A stretch of 64,000 bases of DNA from Phycisphaeraceae bacterium (GCA_007693965.1 RECQ01000047.1:1-64000), one strand, 5' to 3'. Shown: positions 53,947 to 63,859, counted from the first letter of the stretch. Notes: a model not told the origin generated them from the letters alone. Numbers and translations: made by a program.

Positions 53947-54016
53947 GGGTGGCTTGCCTCGCTCTCTCCTCGCAATCGTCGCCGTCAGCACTCGTTTCGT
54001 CTCGCATCGCGTCATG

Positions 54017-54721
54017 TCAGGGAACGATCCATGTGACACGGGTGATCTCGATCGCCTCTGCATCGAGATCGCCCTGATACAGAATGTGCACGGTCACACG
54101 CAGCGGGAACTGGTCCACCGCGATCGCCGGCTGGCCGGGGCCCTCCGGGATGTGGTGATCGTTCGCGACCGTCTGCGTGAAATCGGTGGGGTCGATCTTT
54201 TGCACCCGTACGTACTGCGTCCAGCCCCGCAGCGGCGCCGGGTCGCCATCCTCATCGAGAATCACCAGCCCCGCCCAGTCGGTGTCGGTGATGACATCGC
54301 GGAAAGCGCTGATCGGTCCGGCATGACGCCGGTTGATCGGCCCTGGAATGTTGGGCGCATCGCCGAAGACGACGCCGTCGAGATCATCCAGATCGTTGTA
54401 GTCTTCGAGTGTCAGCTCGTTCGGCCCCGGACCCCAGCCTTGAAAGCCGGAGAACGCTTCGGGGTTCTCGAAGTAGAGCCCGCCCGAGAGCGGATCATGC
54501 TTGGGCCATCCCCGCGTCATCTCGCGGATCTCATTGGCGAGAAACGCGGCGGTGGACGAGTGCGTGGACCAGGCGTTCTTCTGCAGGAACGACTGCTGCG
54601 CCTGGATGATCGCCAGCACGCCCACACCGATAATGATGATGGCGAGGCTGGTCTCCAGGAGCGTGAAGCCCCGCCGCCGAAGCACGCCGCCCTGACGTCG
54701 CTGGAAATGAATCGCGCTCAT
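54017..54721 (-). CDS. Prepilin-like protein (PilV/GspI type)
   Basis: This 234-residue protein has a prepilin N-terminus after a basic leader (RRRGFTLLETSLAIIIIGVG), cleaved before FTLLET, then a globular part (EDYNDLDDLDGVVFGDA, WTQYVRVQKIDPTDFTQTV). It fits a minor pilin of the PilV/GspI class. It sits between the GspF gene and the large PilX-like gene on the same strand. Confidence 0.8.
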   Translation of the reverse strand: MSAIHFQRRQGGVLRRRGFTLLETSLAIIIIGVGVLAIIQAQQSFLQKNAWSTHSSTAAFLANEIREMTRGWPKHDPLSGGLYFENPEAFSGFQGWGPGPNELTLEDYNDLDDLDGVVFGDAPNIPGPINRRHAGPISAFRDVITDTDWAGLVILDEDGDPAPLRGWTQYVRVQKIDPTDFTQTVANDHHIPEGPGQPAIAVDQFPLRVTVHILYQGDLDAEAIEITRVTWIVP

Positions 54722-54780
54722 GGTGATCGCTCCCTGCGCTCGGGGCGCCGGCCCCGTCGCTCTCCGGGAGTCGTATCGGC

Positions 54781-56007
54781 CTAATTCACGATCTGGCTCA
54801 TCTTGAAGATGGGCAGGATGATGGCCATAGCGATGAAGCCGACGACTGAACCCATTACAATGATCATGATGGGCTCGATCATGCTCGTCACGGCCTTGAT
54901 GCGGTCTTTGAGCTGCAGACCGTAATATTCCGAGACCTCATCGAGCACCTCGCCGAGCTTACCGGACTCCTCACCCGCCGAAATCATCTGCACGACCGCT
55001 TTGGGCAGCAGGGTCGTCTTCGCCAGCGGCTGTGAGACCTTCTTGCCCTCTTTCACCGAGCCGTACACGCCTCGCCACAGCCGCTTGTAGAGGCGGTTGC
55101 CGGAGATGTCGCCGGTGATGGCCAGCGTGTCCAGCATGGGGACGCCGGCGTTGATCAGCTCGCCCATCGTCTTCAGCGATCGGCTGATGTAGAGCGCCCG
55201 GAACATGCTGCGGAAGACCGGGAAATTGAGCTTGGTCCGATCAAGCCAGTATCCGCCAATCTCGGTGCGCAAGAAGAAGAACAAGCCGATCGCCAGCGCC
55301 AGCACGACGCCGATGATCAGCGGCCACTGCTCAACCATGAAGGCGCTGAGCCCCATGAGGAACGTGGTGGACCAGGGCAGCGCGTCCTCCTTTCCCTCGA
55401 AGACCGCCGCGAACCGCGGCAGCACGAAGGTGAGCAGGAAGACCGTCACACCCGTCGCCATGCCGCCGATCACGCCGGGATAGATCATGGCGCCGACGAC
55501 CATCTTCTTGGTCTCGATCTGCTGGGCGATGTTGGCCGCGATGCGGTCCAGCATCTTGCCGAATGAGCCGGAGACCTCCGACGCCCGCACCATGTTCATG
55601 TACAGCGGTCCAAAGAGTTTGGGCTTGCGCGCGATGGCTTCCGAGAACTGCTTGCCGGACTCAACATCCGACTTCAGACCCATGATGATCTTCTTGAAGG
55701 CGGCGTGCTCGGTCTGATCGGCGATGCCCTCGAGCGCCGCGCGAAGGCTGATGCCGGCGCGGACCATGACCGCAAGCTGTGTTGTGAAGTCCAGCACATG
55801 CTTCTGCGTCGGCTTGCCGGTGTTCATCTCCCGCAGCTTCGACATGAAGTTCGCGCGGGCGCCGGCGCCTCCGACCGGGTTCAACGCGAGAACATGCAGC
55901 CCCTGATTGCGCAGCAGCGCAGCGCACGTCTGGGCGTTCTCAGCGGAGAGCACCCCGACCGACAACTCGCCCGCGGAAGTCTTCACCTGGTAGCGATAGG
56001 TGGGCAT
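54781..56007 (-). CDS. gspF: GspF/PilC inner-membrane platform protein
   Basis: This 408-residue polytopic protein of the GspF/PilC family forms the inner-membrane platform of type II secretion or type IV pili. It begins MPTYRYQVKTSAGELSVGVL and contains two GspF domains: FTTQLAVMVRAGISLRAALE and RTLYIS-type repeats, for instance ALYISRSLKTMGELINAGVP. Each ends with a hydrophobic segment (SMIEPIMIIVMGSVVGFIAM). The partner ATPase is encoded 24 bases upstream. GGAAAGATG-type spacing supports the listed start. Confidence 0.93.
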   Translation of the reverse strand: MPTYRYQVKTSAGELSVGVLSAENAQTCAALLRNQGLHVLALNPVGGAGARANFMSKLREMNTGKPTQKHVLDFTTQLAVMVRAGISLRAALEGIADQTEHAAFKKIIMGLKSDVESGKQFSEAIARKPKLFGPLYMNMVRASEVSGSFGKMLDRIAANIAQQIETKKMVVGAMIYPGVIGGMATGVTVFLLTFVLPRFAAVFEGKEDALPWSTTFLMGLSAFMVEQWPLIIGVVLALAIGLFFFLRTEIGGYWLDRTKLNFPVFRSMFRALYISRSLKTMGELINAGVPMLDTLAITGDISGNRLYKRLWRGVYGSVKEGKKVSQPLAKTTLLPKAVVQMISAGEESGKLGEVLDEVSEYYGLQLKDRIKAVTSMIEPIMIIVMGSVVGFIAMAIILPIFKMSQIVN

Positions 56008-56031
56008 CTTTCCTCACACGCACGGGGTCTG

Positions 56032-57087
56032 TCACGCCACGAGCTGTCGCTCGAGCTTGTCCGGATAGGCCGACTGCGCGATCGCGTCTTCGCGGCTGAT
56101 CATGCCGTTGAAGTACAGCTCCGCGATCGAAGAATCGAGGCTGCACATGCCGATCGCGCGGTTGGTGTCGATCACGTTGGGAATTTCAAACGTGCGCGCC
56201 TCGCGGATGATGTTCCGCACGGCGGGCGTGCACAGCAGCACTTCGGTCGCCGGCGCCATGCCCGGCTTGTCCACCCGGCTGAAGAGCGTCTGGCTCACCA
56301 CCGCCTGCAGCGTGTTCGAGAGCATCGAGCGGATCTGGTTCTGCTGCGCCGCCGGGTACATGTCGATGATTCGCTCGACCGTCTGGCTCGCGTTCACCGT
56401 ATGCAGCGTCGAGAGCACCAGGTGGCCCGTCTCGGCCGCCGTGATCGCCAGCGCCGTCGTCTCCAGGTCTCGCATTTCACCCACCAGGATGATGTCCGGA
56501 TCCTGACGCAGCGCGTGCTTCAGGCCCGAGGCGAAGCTCGGCATGTCGTGACCCAGCTCACGCTGCTCGAGCAGACACTTGTTCGATTCGAAGGTGTATT
56601 CCACGGGGTCTTCGAGCGTGATGATGTGCTTGCGGTACCGCTCGTTCATCGCCTGGATCATCGCGGCCAGCGTCGTCGACTTGCCCGAGCCCGTATCCCC
56701 CGTCACAAGCACCAGTCCGCGCGGCAGATACGTCAGGCGCGAGATCACCTCAGGCAGGTTCAGATCCGGCAATGGCGGCACCTTCGTCTTCACCACGCGC
56801 ATCGCCAGGCCCAGCGTGCCCCGCTGCATATGCGCGTTCACGCGGTATCGCCCGACGCCCTTGATCGCGAAGGAGAAGTCCGCATCCTTCTGCCGATCGA
56901 AGGTCTCGATCGACTCCTTGCTCGCCATCTGCTCGAACATGCCGCGCACCGTCTCGGCGGTCAGGGCCGGGCAGTCCAGGGGGGTCATCACCGTGTGCAC
57001 GCGGAGAACCGGGGGATGTCCGGCGATGATGTGAATGTCCGATGCGTCGCCTTCGGTGGCTGAACGCAGAATGTCTTCGAGCTTCAT
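56032..57087 (-). CDS. pilT: PilT-type twitching/retraction ATPase
   Basis: This 351-residue secretion-superfamily ATPase is closest to PilT/PilU. Walker A is VTGDTGSGKST (128-138), the Asp box is around IITLEDPVEYTFESNK, Walker B is LVGEMRDLETTALAI, and the His box is GHLVLSTLHTVNASQTVERI. The PilT-specific tail includes NRAIGMCSLDSSIAELY. It would power pilus disassembly, but no PilB extension ATPase is visible, so it may act differently here. The start at 57087 follows GGAGAGGG at good distance. It heads the leftward operon. Confidence 0.92.
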   Translation of the reverse strand: MKLEDILRSATEGDASDIHIIAGHPPVLRVHTVMTPLDCPALTAETVRGMFEQMASKESIETFDRQKDADFSFAIKGVGRYRVNAHMQRGTLGLAMRVVKTKVPPLPDLNLPEVISRLTYLPRGLVLVTGDTGSGKSTTLAAMIQAMNERYRKHIITLEDPVEYTFESNKCLLEQRELGHDMPSFASGLKHALRQDPDIILVGEMRDLETTALAITAAETGHLVLSTLHTVNASQTVERIIDMYPAAQQNQIRSMLSNTLQAVVSQTLFSRVDKPGMAPATEVLLCTPAVRNIIREARTFEIPNVIDTNRAIGMCSLDSSIAELYFNGMISREDAIAQSAYPDKLERQLVA

Positions 57088-57424
57088 GGCGGGGCCCTCT
57101 CCAGACCGATCCCTCGTCCTCGACTTCGGGCGCACTCTCGCGCCGACTCTGCATCGGCCCGGCGCCAACCTGGGATGACCCGTCCACGCAGGCGGGCCAG
57201 AGAGGCCGATCCGTCTGCGCCGCCTTCAACGATTGCGCTGATTTCCCTAGCGGCGCCGTCGACCCCGCCGTGCCCGGCGACGCCCTGTTCGTGTGGGTCG
57301 CCTTGCAAACGGCGGGGGGTCCGATAGCTTCAGTACCGCGAAGTGCTTCGGCGGGCGCGTGGATGCGCTCCGGCCTCGCTCCAGATTCCGGGAGCATGCG
57401 TATTCGCCGCGACGGGGAGATGCG
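57088..57424. other. Divergent regulatory region between pilT and the LuxR gene
   Basis: These 337 bases lie between divergent genes, so promoters for both must be here. No strong -10/-35 pair, repeat or RNA gene was identified; in-frame extensions of both genes are without conserved residues. Confidence 0.4.
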
Positions 57425-57970
57425 ATGACGCGCGCAACAAAGAGAGCCCTCTCCACGGCGACGCCCCAGACCGACGGGCAGCCGCGCCAGCCGGGCGAGA
57501 ACAGGTATCCCACCACTGGTCCCGGTGTACGCCCCCCGGACCATCCCAACGGACGCGATGTCTACGACGGCTGGCGCCTCGAGCTCACGCCGGGCGAGTG
57601 GCGTCATCTGAAACAGTGTCTCGCGTCCCTCACAGAGCGCGAACGGGAGGTCGCCTGCGCCGTCTGCGCCGGCGGCGCCAACGAGGCCGTCGCCGACCGT
57701 CTCTGCATCGCACTGCCCACGCTCCGCACCCATCTGATGCGCATCTATCAGAAACTCGGCGCGGGCAGCAAGAGCGATCTGATCCGCCACATCACAGCCC
57801 AATTGCTCGATGGGTACCGCCGCGGCGCGATCGAACCGGAGCCGAATTCGCGATCTAACTCGTTGCAAGCACGGGACATATCCATTGAATGGCCCGTTCG
57901 CGTCGTCCCCGGGCCAGCGGGGAAATCATCGGTTTCGATGACGACAAGCGGGCCCACCTCTGGACAATAA
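57425..57970 (+). CDS. LuxR-type helix-turn-helix protein
   Basis: This 181-residue protein has a LuxR/GerE DNA-binding domain in the middle: LTEREREVACAVCAGGANEA, then VADRLCIALPTLRTHLMRIY and QKLGAGSKSDLIRHI. There is no receiver or ligand-binding domain; the N-terminal 55 residues are polar and disordered-looking, and the C-terminal tail is Ser- and Pro-rich. GGGGAG lies 5-6 bases upstream of the ATG at 57425. It precedes the large surface-protein gene and is divergent from pilT, so it may regulate either (inference). Confidence 0.85.
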   Translation: MTRATKRALSTATPQTDGQPRQPGENRYPTTGPGVRPPDHPNGRDVYDGWRLELTPGEWRHLKQCLASLTEREREVACAVCAGGANEAVADRLCIALPTLRTHLMRIYQKLGAGSKSDLIRHITAQLLDGYRRGAIEPEPNSRSNSLQARDISIEWPVRVVPGPAGKSSVSMTTSGPTSGQ

Positions 57971-58475
57971 CTCTGTAAGTTTGTAAACGCTCATGAATGA
58001 TGGACCGATCATGAAGGGAACTTCCGGGGCTATCGGGCGTCTTCGAAAGTCGACGGAGTGATGTGAAGAGCCGATAACCGCGATGGACAAGGAACAGCCG
58101 TCGCACTGTGGCGCATCGAGCGGGTTCGGGCCGAACATGGGCCGAGTCGCTCACGCGGGAACGGGAAACAAGAGCGTCGCTCCGCGGCGTGATGGCAACG
58201 GAATCGCCAATCTTCAATGCAAGTGAAGGTCCTACACCGATATTCGCCCCAGTTGGTCGCCAGCACGCGCCCGGTCTGGCCGCATCCATGCCTCCATGTT
58301 TTCCGGGCTCGGGGAGGAGGATTCGTGTGAAACAAACCAGATCCACAGGCCGGGCTCGTTCACCGTGACCGGCCGACCCCCACCGACCAAGGCTCGCAAT
58401 CGCACGCGGGCCACATTCAGAGACAAGCCTTTGACACAGACAATGATTCACCAAGAGAAGAAAGGAACGAATCGC
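57971..58475. other. Long untranslated region upstream of the large surface protein gene
   Basis: This 505-base stretch precedes the ATG at 58476. A 47-codon ATG frame at about 58083-58226 has no family similarity. TTGACA at 58431-58436 looks like a -35 box but has no -10 partner. No riboswitch or tRNA was recognised. A long leader could serve high expression. Confidence 0.4.
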
Positions 58476-61400
58476 ATGAGGCGTTTGACACACCTGATGC
58501 TGACCGCCGCGGCGGCGACTGGCTTTGCCACGTCGTCGGCCATGGCTCAGATCAATATGGTACAGCCCGTGGTTGACAACCAGGGGTTCGCCGGAAATGA
58601 CACCGTCGTTATCTTTGAACTGGACGCCGGCCTAGGCGCATTAGACGGCTTCACAAACACCGAGGAGATCGGAGGCCGCTTCTTCCTCATTGATGATGCG
58701 GGCACGATCCTGCTCGGCCCATTCAATGTCGCTGTAACTGACGACATGGGCGCGGCAGTGGATTACGACAACGGTATGGCAAATACCGGACTGCAGATGG
58801 ATTTCGGTGATGTCACCTTTGCCACAGCGTTGGCGAATCCCGCTGTGACGCGTATCCGACTCCAGATCGGCACCGTGGACAACCCCGTCGGTGACTGGGA
58901 GTTCGCCGCGCTTGACGCGATGGATCCCATGGCCGACGAGACCTTGATCAAGGACATCGAGGCGCCCGTCCTCACCAACGCCTTCCTCAGCAGCGATGGC
59001 GAAGATCTCTTCCTCGTCTTCTCGGAACGCCTGAACAACGCCGCCGCGGCCAACAATCCCAACCACACCGTCGTGGCCGGCCTCGGCGGCGGCGATCTGC
59101 AGTTCAACACTTCCAACTCCTTTGACGGCATGACCCCCAATCCCACGGGTCTCTCCGCTCCCGCCTTCGTCGGCGCTGACAACACCACCGTCGGCTTCAC
59201 CGTCGCCATGATGAGCGACATCGCGCTCGGTGTCTGGCTGCGTCCCACCCACGACGCCATGGACGACCCCGACCACGGCTTCAAGGACATCGTCGGCAAC
59301 TTCGCCACCGACGGCGCCGTCCAGATCACCCAGCTCCAGGAGCTCGCGCCCGTCAGCGCTGAGTGGATCGAGACGGTTCCCGCCAACGGCGGCCCCGTCG
59401 CCGAGGCCGTCCGCGTCGTGTGGAACAACCCGCTCAACCCCATGATGCTGGGCGACGTAGCGTTCTACGACGTCCTCATGCTCGACGGCATGGCCAGCAA
59501 TATCAATGTCCCGGTCGCCGGCGTCGCCGCCGATCCCGACAACGCCTCCGCCGTGCTCCTCAACGTCGACGCCACCGGCGCCGACGGTGTCTCCACCGAC
59601 GGCCTCGACACCGCAACCGGCGAGCAGTTCTCATTCGCCTTCGATTCGATGACGGGCACGCCCCCGACCGACATCTTCAGCCAGGCCTTTGACGGCACGG
59701 CCAACCTCAATATCGGCGACGGCATCGCCCCGGCCATCGTCGGCGCGCCCCGCACCTTCGACACCAACGGCGACGGCCAGATCGACGCCTTCGCGCTGGT
59801 CTTCACCGAGCCCATCGATATCAGCGGCGCCACCGCCAGCGCCTTCACGCTGACGCTCACCGATGGCGCGACCATTCGTCCCTTCTCCGTCTTCACCACC
59901 AACCTCAGTTCGGATCGCATCACCGATCCCACCGATGAGGCCAACGAGGAAGAGATCGATCTCGACGGCGGCGACGGCGAATTCGACGTCAGCGGCTTCG
60001 ACACCTCCGACTCCGACCCCGACGGCGATCGCACCGAGCAGGGCAACGTCCTCGTGATCATGTTCGACCCCGCCGACGTCATCGACGCCGCCAACACCAC
60101 CGGCGCCCCCGGCACCGGCGACGTCAACTGGGCCACCATCGCCGCGGTCGCTGCGGACGCCGGCATCGCCGACGCCAACGGCAATGACTGGGGCGTGGAC
60201 CTCGGGACCACCGCGGTCAGCGTCGACGGCGCGGCCCCCGTTCTCGCTGAGGTCTGGTTCCTCACCGGCGACAACGTCGACATGGGCAACCAGCTCATCA
60301 GCGAGCAGGACGGCGTCGTGGGCGACCAGGACGACAACAACATCGCCCAGCTCATCTACTCAGAGGCCGTCGCTGACGGCGGAATTAACGCCAACGCCGG
60401 CGCGTTCCGCTTCGGCCCCGGCCCCAACGAGCGCTTCGCGATGGGCGACTTCGACGCCATCGTCGGAGACGGCAACAACATCGTTCAGTTCATCGACACC
60501 AACGCCCGCGGCTTCGGCCCTGGCGACATGTTCCGGGTCGTCGCCGACAATGGTGTCGAGGACGCCGCCGGCAACGACTATCCCGGCACGCCCGCGGGCA
60601 TGTCCGAGGATGTGCTCAACCGCACCGCCCCCTACATTGCCCTGCAGCGCGATGTGAACGGCAACACCATTCACGCCGCGTTCCTCTTCGACACCTCCTC
60701 TCCCCAGAACGGCTTCGCCGATCGCCTCGACCTGTTCTTCACCGCTCCGATCGATGAGGACACTGTCGCCGCGGACGACTTCCGCGTCGAGGGCCTCACA
60801 CCCACCGGCGTCACCGTCATCGGCGACCGCGTCCAGCTCACACTCCCCGGCGACCAGTTCTCCGTGGACACCGTGCTGAGCGTTCTGTACCGCGGCTCCG
60901 TCGCCGATCCCACCGTCGCCGACGGCGACGGCAACGCCGTCTCCATGGTGGACGACACCTTCGACGCCCGCGCTGTGCCGCAGCCCGACAGCGATGGCGA
61001 GTTCACGGCCGTCATGAACATCGCCGGCCGCCTCACCACGAATGGAACCACCGCGGTTCCCGCCGGCACCAAGATTTTCAGCTTCATCGCTGTTCCCACG
61101 GCCAAGGCCATCCGCGGCCGCATGGGCAACATGGACTTCGTCCTCACCGACGCCGGTTCGCTCAACGCGATGAACAACTTCCTGCTCGGCATCGCCGAGT
61201 TCGTCTACCTCTATGACGACGGCGGAACGATGTTCCTCCGCAACGACAAGAGCGAGGGCAACTTCAACGTCGGTCAGGCCGGCGCTCGTTCGATCTCTCA
61301 ACTCACCATTAACGCCGGCAACCTCGCCAACGTCACCTTCAACGCCCGCGGCGTGACCACCAGCGGCGGCTTCTCACCCACCACCACCAACGTGACCAAT

Positions 61401-62477
61401 GGTCGTGTCCAGGTCGTGTGGGACGTCCTACGCAGCGCCGACGGCACCGCCAGCAGCCTCTTCAACGATGGCTTCGGCGCCCGTCCCCTCTCTTCCACGG
61501 CCGTCGTCACCGACGAGCCCGGCTCCGGCAACAACTACCTGCTCCACACCACGGCGCCCATCAACGCCTTCACCGGCCTGCCCCGCCTCAACGCGATCGA
61601 CTGGCCTGTGATCATCGTTGTCGAGCTCCCCAATGGCGAGCGCTACCCCGTTTCCAGCCTGCTCAACGCGGTCGACGGCATGGGCCCGATCAGCTTCAAC
61701 CCGGCCAACCGTCGTCAGACGGCCGCCGGCCTGGGCTCCCCTGATCGCTCTTTCAACATCAACCTCGCCAACGTCGGCTCCCAGGAGATCTGGGGCGGCT
61801 GGAACCTCATGGCCTTCCCCCGCCGCAGCGGCTTTGCGACCTCGACCGGCGTCCTGCCTGTCCTGCCCCGCTCCGTCGTCACTGGCGATGTCCGCGTCGG
61901 CGCCCCGCTGACGAACGTCACACCGCTCTCCCAGTTCGTCTTCTTCAATGACGACAACGGCGACGGCGTCTGGACCTTCGCTGACGACGACGCCGCTCCC
62001 TTCGACAGCATCATCGTCGATGTGAACTGCATCCAGCACTTCGCCTTCACGATGACCAGCCGCGGCGTGCAGGTCAGCTCCGCCCACGCTGGCCGCTTCT
62101 CCAACACCATCACCTCTCTGGTCGGTGGCTACGCGGTCGGCTTCTTCAACGGCGAGCGCTCCGGCGGCATGCCCGACAAGCTCGGCGCCTTCCAGTTCGG
62201 CCCGATGATCACGCCCGGCGCGATCTTCGGCTCCGGCGCCCCCTTCCCCAACTCCAACGTCACGCTCGGCTGGGCCCTCGCCACCAACGTTCCCGATGGC
62301 GAGACCGACACTCGCACCGAGTTTTTCGCCAACAACACCCGCGCTGACTTCTACATCCAGTTTGACCGCACCGGTCACAACCTGGTTGACATCAGCACTG
62401 GCGCCACCGCCTCCGGCGTCGCCAGCGACTCCGAGACGGTCCGCCTGCAGGGCCTCTTCGTTCACTACACGCCGTAA
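58476..62477 (+). CDS. Large exported repeat protein, surface-layer candidate
   Basis: This is a 1333-residue protein. The signal peptide is MRRLTHLMLTAAAATGFATS (cleaved near AMAQ). The mature part is acidic, with several Ig-like modules that begin with an AP[VAY] pattern: APVLTNAFLSSDGEDLFLVF, APAIVGAPRTFDTNGDGQID, APVLAEVWFLTGDNVDMGN and APYIALQRDVNGNTIHA. Each has the feature of a L/FxxxFxEPI-type strand. DxNGDG calcium-loop motifs occur (for example DTNGDGQID and NDDNGDGVWTFAD). The last 500 residues form a further domain with GGWNLMAFPRRSGFATSTG. There is no PEP-CTERM tail or dockerin. AAAGGA lies 10 bases upstream of the ATG. A strong terminator follows. An S-layer or matrix role is likely. 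Confidence 0.78.
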   Translation: MRRLTHLMLTAAAATGFATSSAMAQINMVQPVVDNQGFAGNDTVVIFELDAGLGALDGFTNTEEIGGRFFLIDDAGTILLGPFNVAVTDDMGAAVDYDNGMANTGLQMDFGDVTFATALANPAVTRIRLQIGTVDNPVGDWEFAALDAMDPMADETLIKDIEAPVLTNAFLSSDGEDLFLVFSERLNNAAAANNPNHTVVAGLGGGDLQFNTSNSFDGMTPNPTGLSAPAFVGADNTTVGFTVAMMSDIALGVWLRPTHDAMDDPDHGFKDIVGNFATDGAVQITQLQELAPVSAEWIETVPANGGPVAEAVRVVWNNPLNPMMLGDVAFYDVLMLDGMASNINVPVAGVAADPDNASAVLLNVDATGADGVSTDGLDTATGEQFSFAFDSMTGTPPTDIFSQAFDGTANLNIGDGIAPAIVGAPRTFDTNGDGQIDAFALVFTEPIDISGATASAFTLTLTDGATIRPFSVFTTNLSSDRITDPTDEANEEEIDLDGGDGEFDVSGFDTSDSDPDGDRTEQGNVLVIMFDPADVIDAANTTGAPGTGDVNWATIAAVAADAGIADANGNDWGVDLGTTAVSVDGAAPVLAEVWFLTGDNVDMGNQLISEQDGVVGDQDDNNIAQLIYSEAVADGGINANAGAFRFGPGPNERFAMGDFDAIVGDGNNIVQFIDTNARGFGPGDMFRVVADNGVEDAAGNDYPGTPAGMSEDVLNRTAPYIALQRDVNGNTIHAAFLFDTSSPQNGFADRLDLFFTAPIDEDTVAADDFRVEGLTPTGVTVIGDRVQLTLPGDQFSVDTVLSVLYRGSVADPTVADGDGNAVSMVDDTFDARAVPQPDSDGEFTAVMNIAGRLTTNGTTAVPAGTKIFSFIAVPTAKAIRGRMGNMDFVLTDAGSLNAMNNFLLGIAEFVYLYDDGGTMFLRNDKSEGNFNVGQAGARSISQLTINAGNLANVTFNARGVTTSGGFSPTTTNVTNGRVQVVWDVLRSADGTASSLFNDGFGARPLSSTAVVTDEPGSGNNYLLHTTAPINAFTGLPRLNAIDWPVIIVVELPNGERYPVSSLLNAVDGMGPISFNPANRRQTAAGLGSPDRSFNINLANVGSQEIWGGWNLMAFPRRSGFATSTGVLPVLPRSVVTGDVRVGAPLTNVTPLSQFVFFNDDNGDGVWTFADDDAAPFDSIIVDVNCIQHFAFTMTSRGVQVSSAHAGRFSNTITSLVGGYAVGFFNGERSGGMPDKLGAFQFGPMITPGAIFGSGAPFPNSNVTLGWALATNVPDGETDTRTEFFANNTRADFYIQFDRTGHNLVDISTGATASGVASDSETVRLQGLFVHYTP

Positions 62478-62502
62478 TCACGGCGCCCTTGATTGACCCT
62501 TC

Positions 62503-62535
62503 ACGGGGGCCCGCCGAAAGGCGGGCTCCCGTTTT
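62503..62535 (+). terminator. Rho-independent terminator
   Basis: A 13-bp stem (ACGGGGGCCCGCC against GGCGGGCTCCCGT, one G-T pair) closes on a GAAA tetraloop and is followed by TTTT. It ends the large surface-protein transcript. Confidence 0.92.
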
Positions 62536-62655
62536 CGATTTTGATTCGTGATTCTGCGCGCGATATCCTCAGTGTCGCGCACGCGTCCGATGTCGCCGCA
62601 GCGCTCTCCATTCCGGGGGCAGTTCCGGGGACGGTTTCACCGGGAGGATTTCGAG

Positions 62656-63384
62656 ATGTGCAGCAGGAGCCTCATTCTTGCCGTCGCCGGTCTTTTCGTC
62701 GGCGCCCTCGCCGCCGCGCCGGCGCTGGCCCAGTTTTCACCGCCAGGGCAGCAGACATCCATCCAGGAGCGCATCATCGGGGTGATGCTCCCCACTGATG
62801 AAAACCCGGATCCGCCCCAGCCCGGCGACCAGCTCGCCGCCTTCTTCGATGACGAGATCATCGGCCTCTACGCCTTCACATCCGACCAGGACGATCCCCG
62901 TTCCTTCCGCATCCGCCTCTTCGGAAATGACCCCGAAACCGAAGCGACCGAGGGCCCCAATGTCGGCCAGGCCGTGAGTTTCCGGTTCTTCCGCTCCCTC
63001 ACCAACACCGTCATCAACGCGCAGGTGATCGAGCCCGGCTCGGGCCAGCCCTTCAACTTCACGTTCCAGGGCTCCGAGGTGCCGCCCTTCGATTTTCCCG
63101 ACCTGCCCATTGACCTGGTGCCGCAGCGCAACTTCAACATGCGCCTCGGAGCCGCAAGCGGCAATGGCGGCAATGGCGGCGGTGGCGGCGGCGACGGCCC
63201 CAACTACGATGTCAACGGCGATGGCCGCGTCACCCGGGAGGACGCCGCCCTGGTCATCCGCATCATGGTCGGCGCCAGGCGAGGCCTCTCCGAAGACGTC
63301 ATCCGCAGGGCCGATGTGAACGGCGATGGAACCGTCGACTCCAAGGACGTCATCGCCATCTACCGCCATATTCGCGGCGATTGA
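62656..63384 (+). CDS. Exported dockerin-domain protein
   Basis: This 242-residue protein has a signal peptide (SLILAVAGLFVGALAAAP, cleaved near ALAQ). It has a beta-rich N-terminal domain (QERIIGVMLPTDENPDPPQP, then DDEIIGLYAFTSDQDDPRSF), a Gly/Asn linker, and a type I dockerin. The two calcium loops of the dockerin are DVNGDGRVTREDAALVI and DVNGDGTVDSKDVIAIY. In clostridia dockerins bind cohesins; in planctomycetes they mark surface proteins of unclear partner. GGGAGGA lies upstream of the ATG at 62656. It is followed at once by two pseudopilin genes. Confidence 0.88.
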   Translation: MCSRSLILAVAGLFVGALAAAPALAQFSPPGQQTSIQERIIGVMLPTDENPDPPQPGDQLAAFFDDEIIGLYAFTSDQDDPRSFRIRLFGNDPETEATEGPNVGQAVSFRFFRSLTNTVINAQVIEPGSGQPFNFTFQGSEVPPFDFPDLPIDLVPQRNFNMRLGAASGNGGNGGGGGGDGPNYDVNGDGRVTREDAALVIRIMVGARRGLSEDVIRRADVNGDGTVDSKDVIAIYRHIRGD

Positions 63385-63385
63385 C

Positions 63386-63859
63386 GTGCCTGCCGTGACC
63401 CTCCATCGCCGCGCCTTCACACTTCTGGAGCTGCTGGCCGTCCTCATCGTGCTGGCTGCGGTGATCGGGTTGGTCGCCCCTGCGATGGTGCGCGCTTCCG
63501 CCCGTGAAACAGAACGGCGGCAGGTCGCCGAGCTTGTCTCGTGGCTCTCCCTGGAGCGGGTCGAGGCCATGCGCCGCTCGACGGTGGTTGAAGTCGAGCT
63601 CCGTCTGGTGCGGGAGGGGTACATCGCCTCCGGCTCCGGCGGCGAGCGGACCTGGGACGATTGGCGGACGATCCCCATCGACGAATCCCGTGAACCACTG
63701 GGGGAGTCCCGCGTCTATTTCGACGCCCTCGGGCGCACGGCGACCCGCACGCTGTGGCTCCAGTCCGCGGAAGAGTCCGATAGGATATGGCGGGTTGAAT
63801 TCGACCCCATCTCCGGTCGGCCATTTCTGCGCACCGGGGCGACCACGGAGGACTCATGA
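63386..63859 (+). CDS. GspH-like prepilin protein
   Basis: This protein of about 157 residues has the prepilin sequence HRRAFTLLELLAVLIVLAAV near the N-terminus, then a short helix and a beta domain with LREGYIASG-type strands. It fits the GspH class of minor pseudopilins. The start is one of two GTG codons (63386 or 63395), just after the dockerin stop. The stop overlaps the next gene (ATGA), so translation is coupled. Confidence 0.8.
   Translation: MPAVTLHRRAFTLLELLAVLIVLAAVIGLVAPAMVRASARETERRQVAELVSWLSLERVEAMRRSTVVEVELRLVREGYIASGSGGERTWDDWRTIPIDESREPLGESRVYFDALGRTATRTLWLQSAEESDRIWRVEFDPISGRPFLRTGATTEDS

Noticed and set aside
58083-58226. 47-codon ATG frame in the leader of the large surface protein gene
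   Set aside because: No homology, low hydrophobicity pattern and no ribosome site; it is probably chance.
58431-58436. TTGACA as a -35 box for the large surface-protein gene
   Set aside because: There is no -10 hexamer at a proper distance, and the start codon is only 40 bases away.
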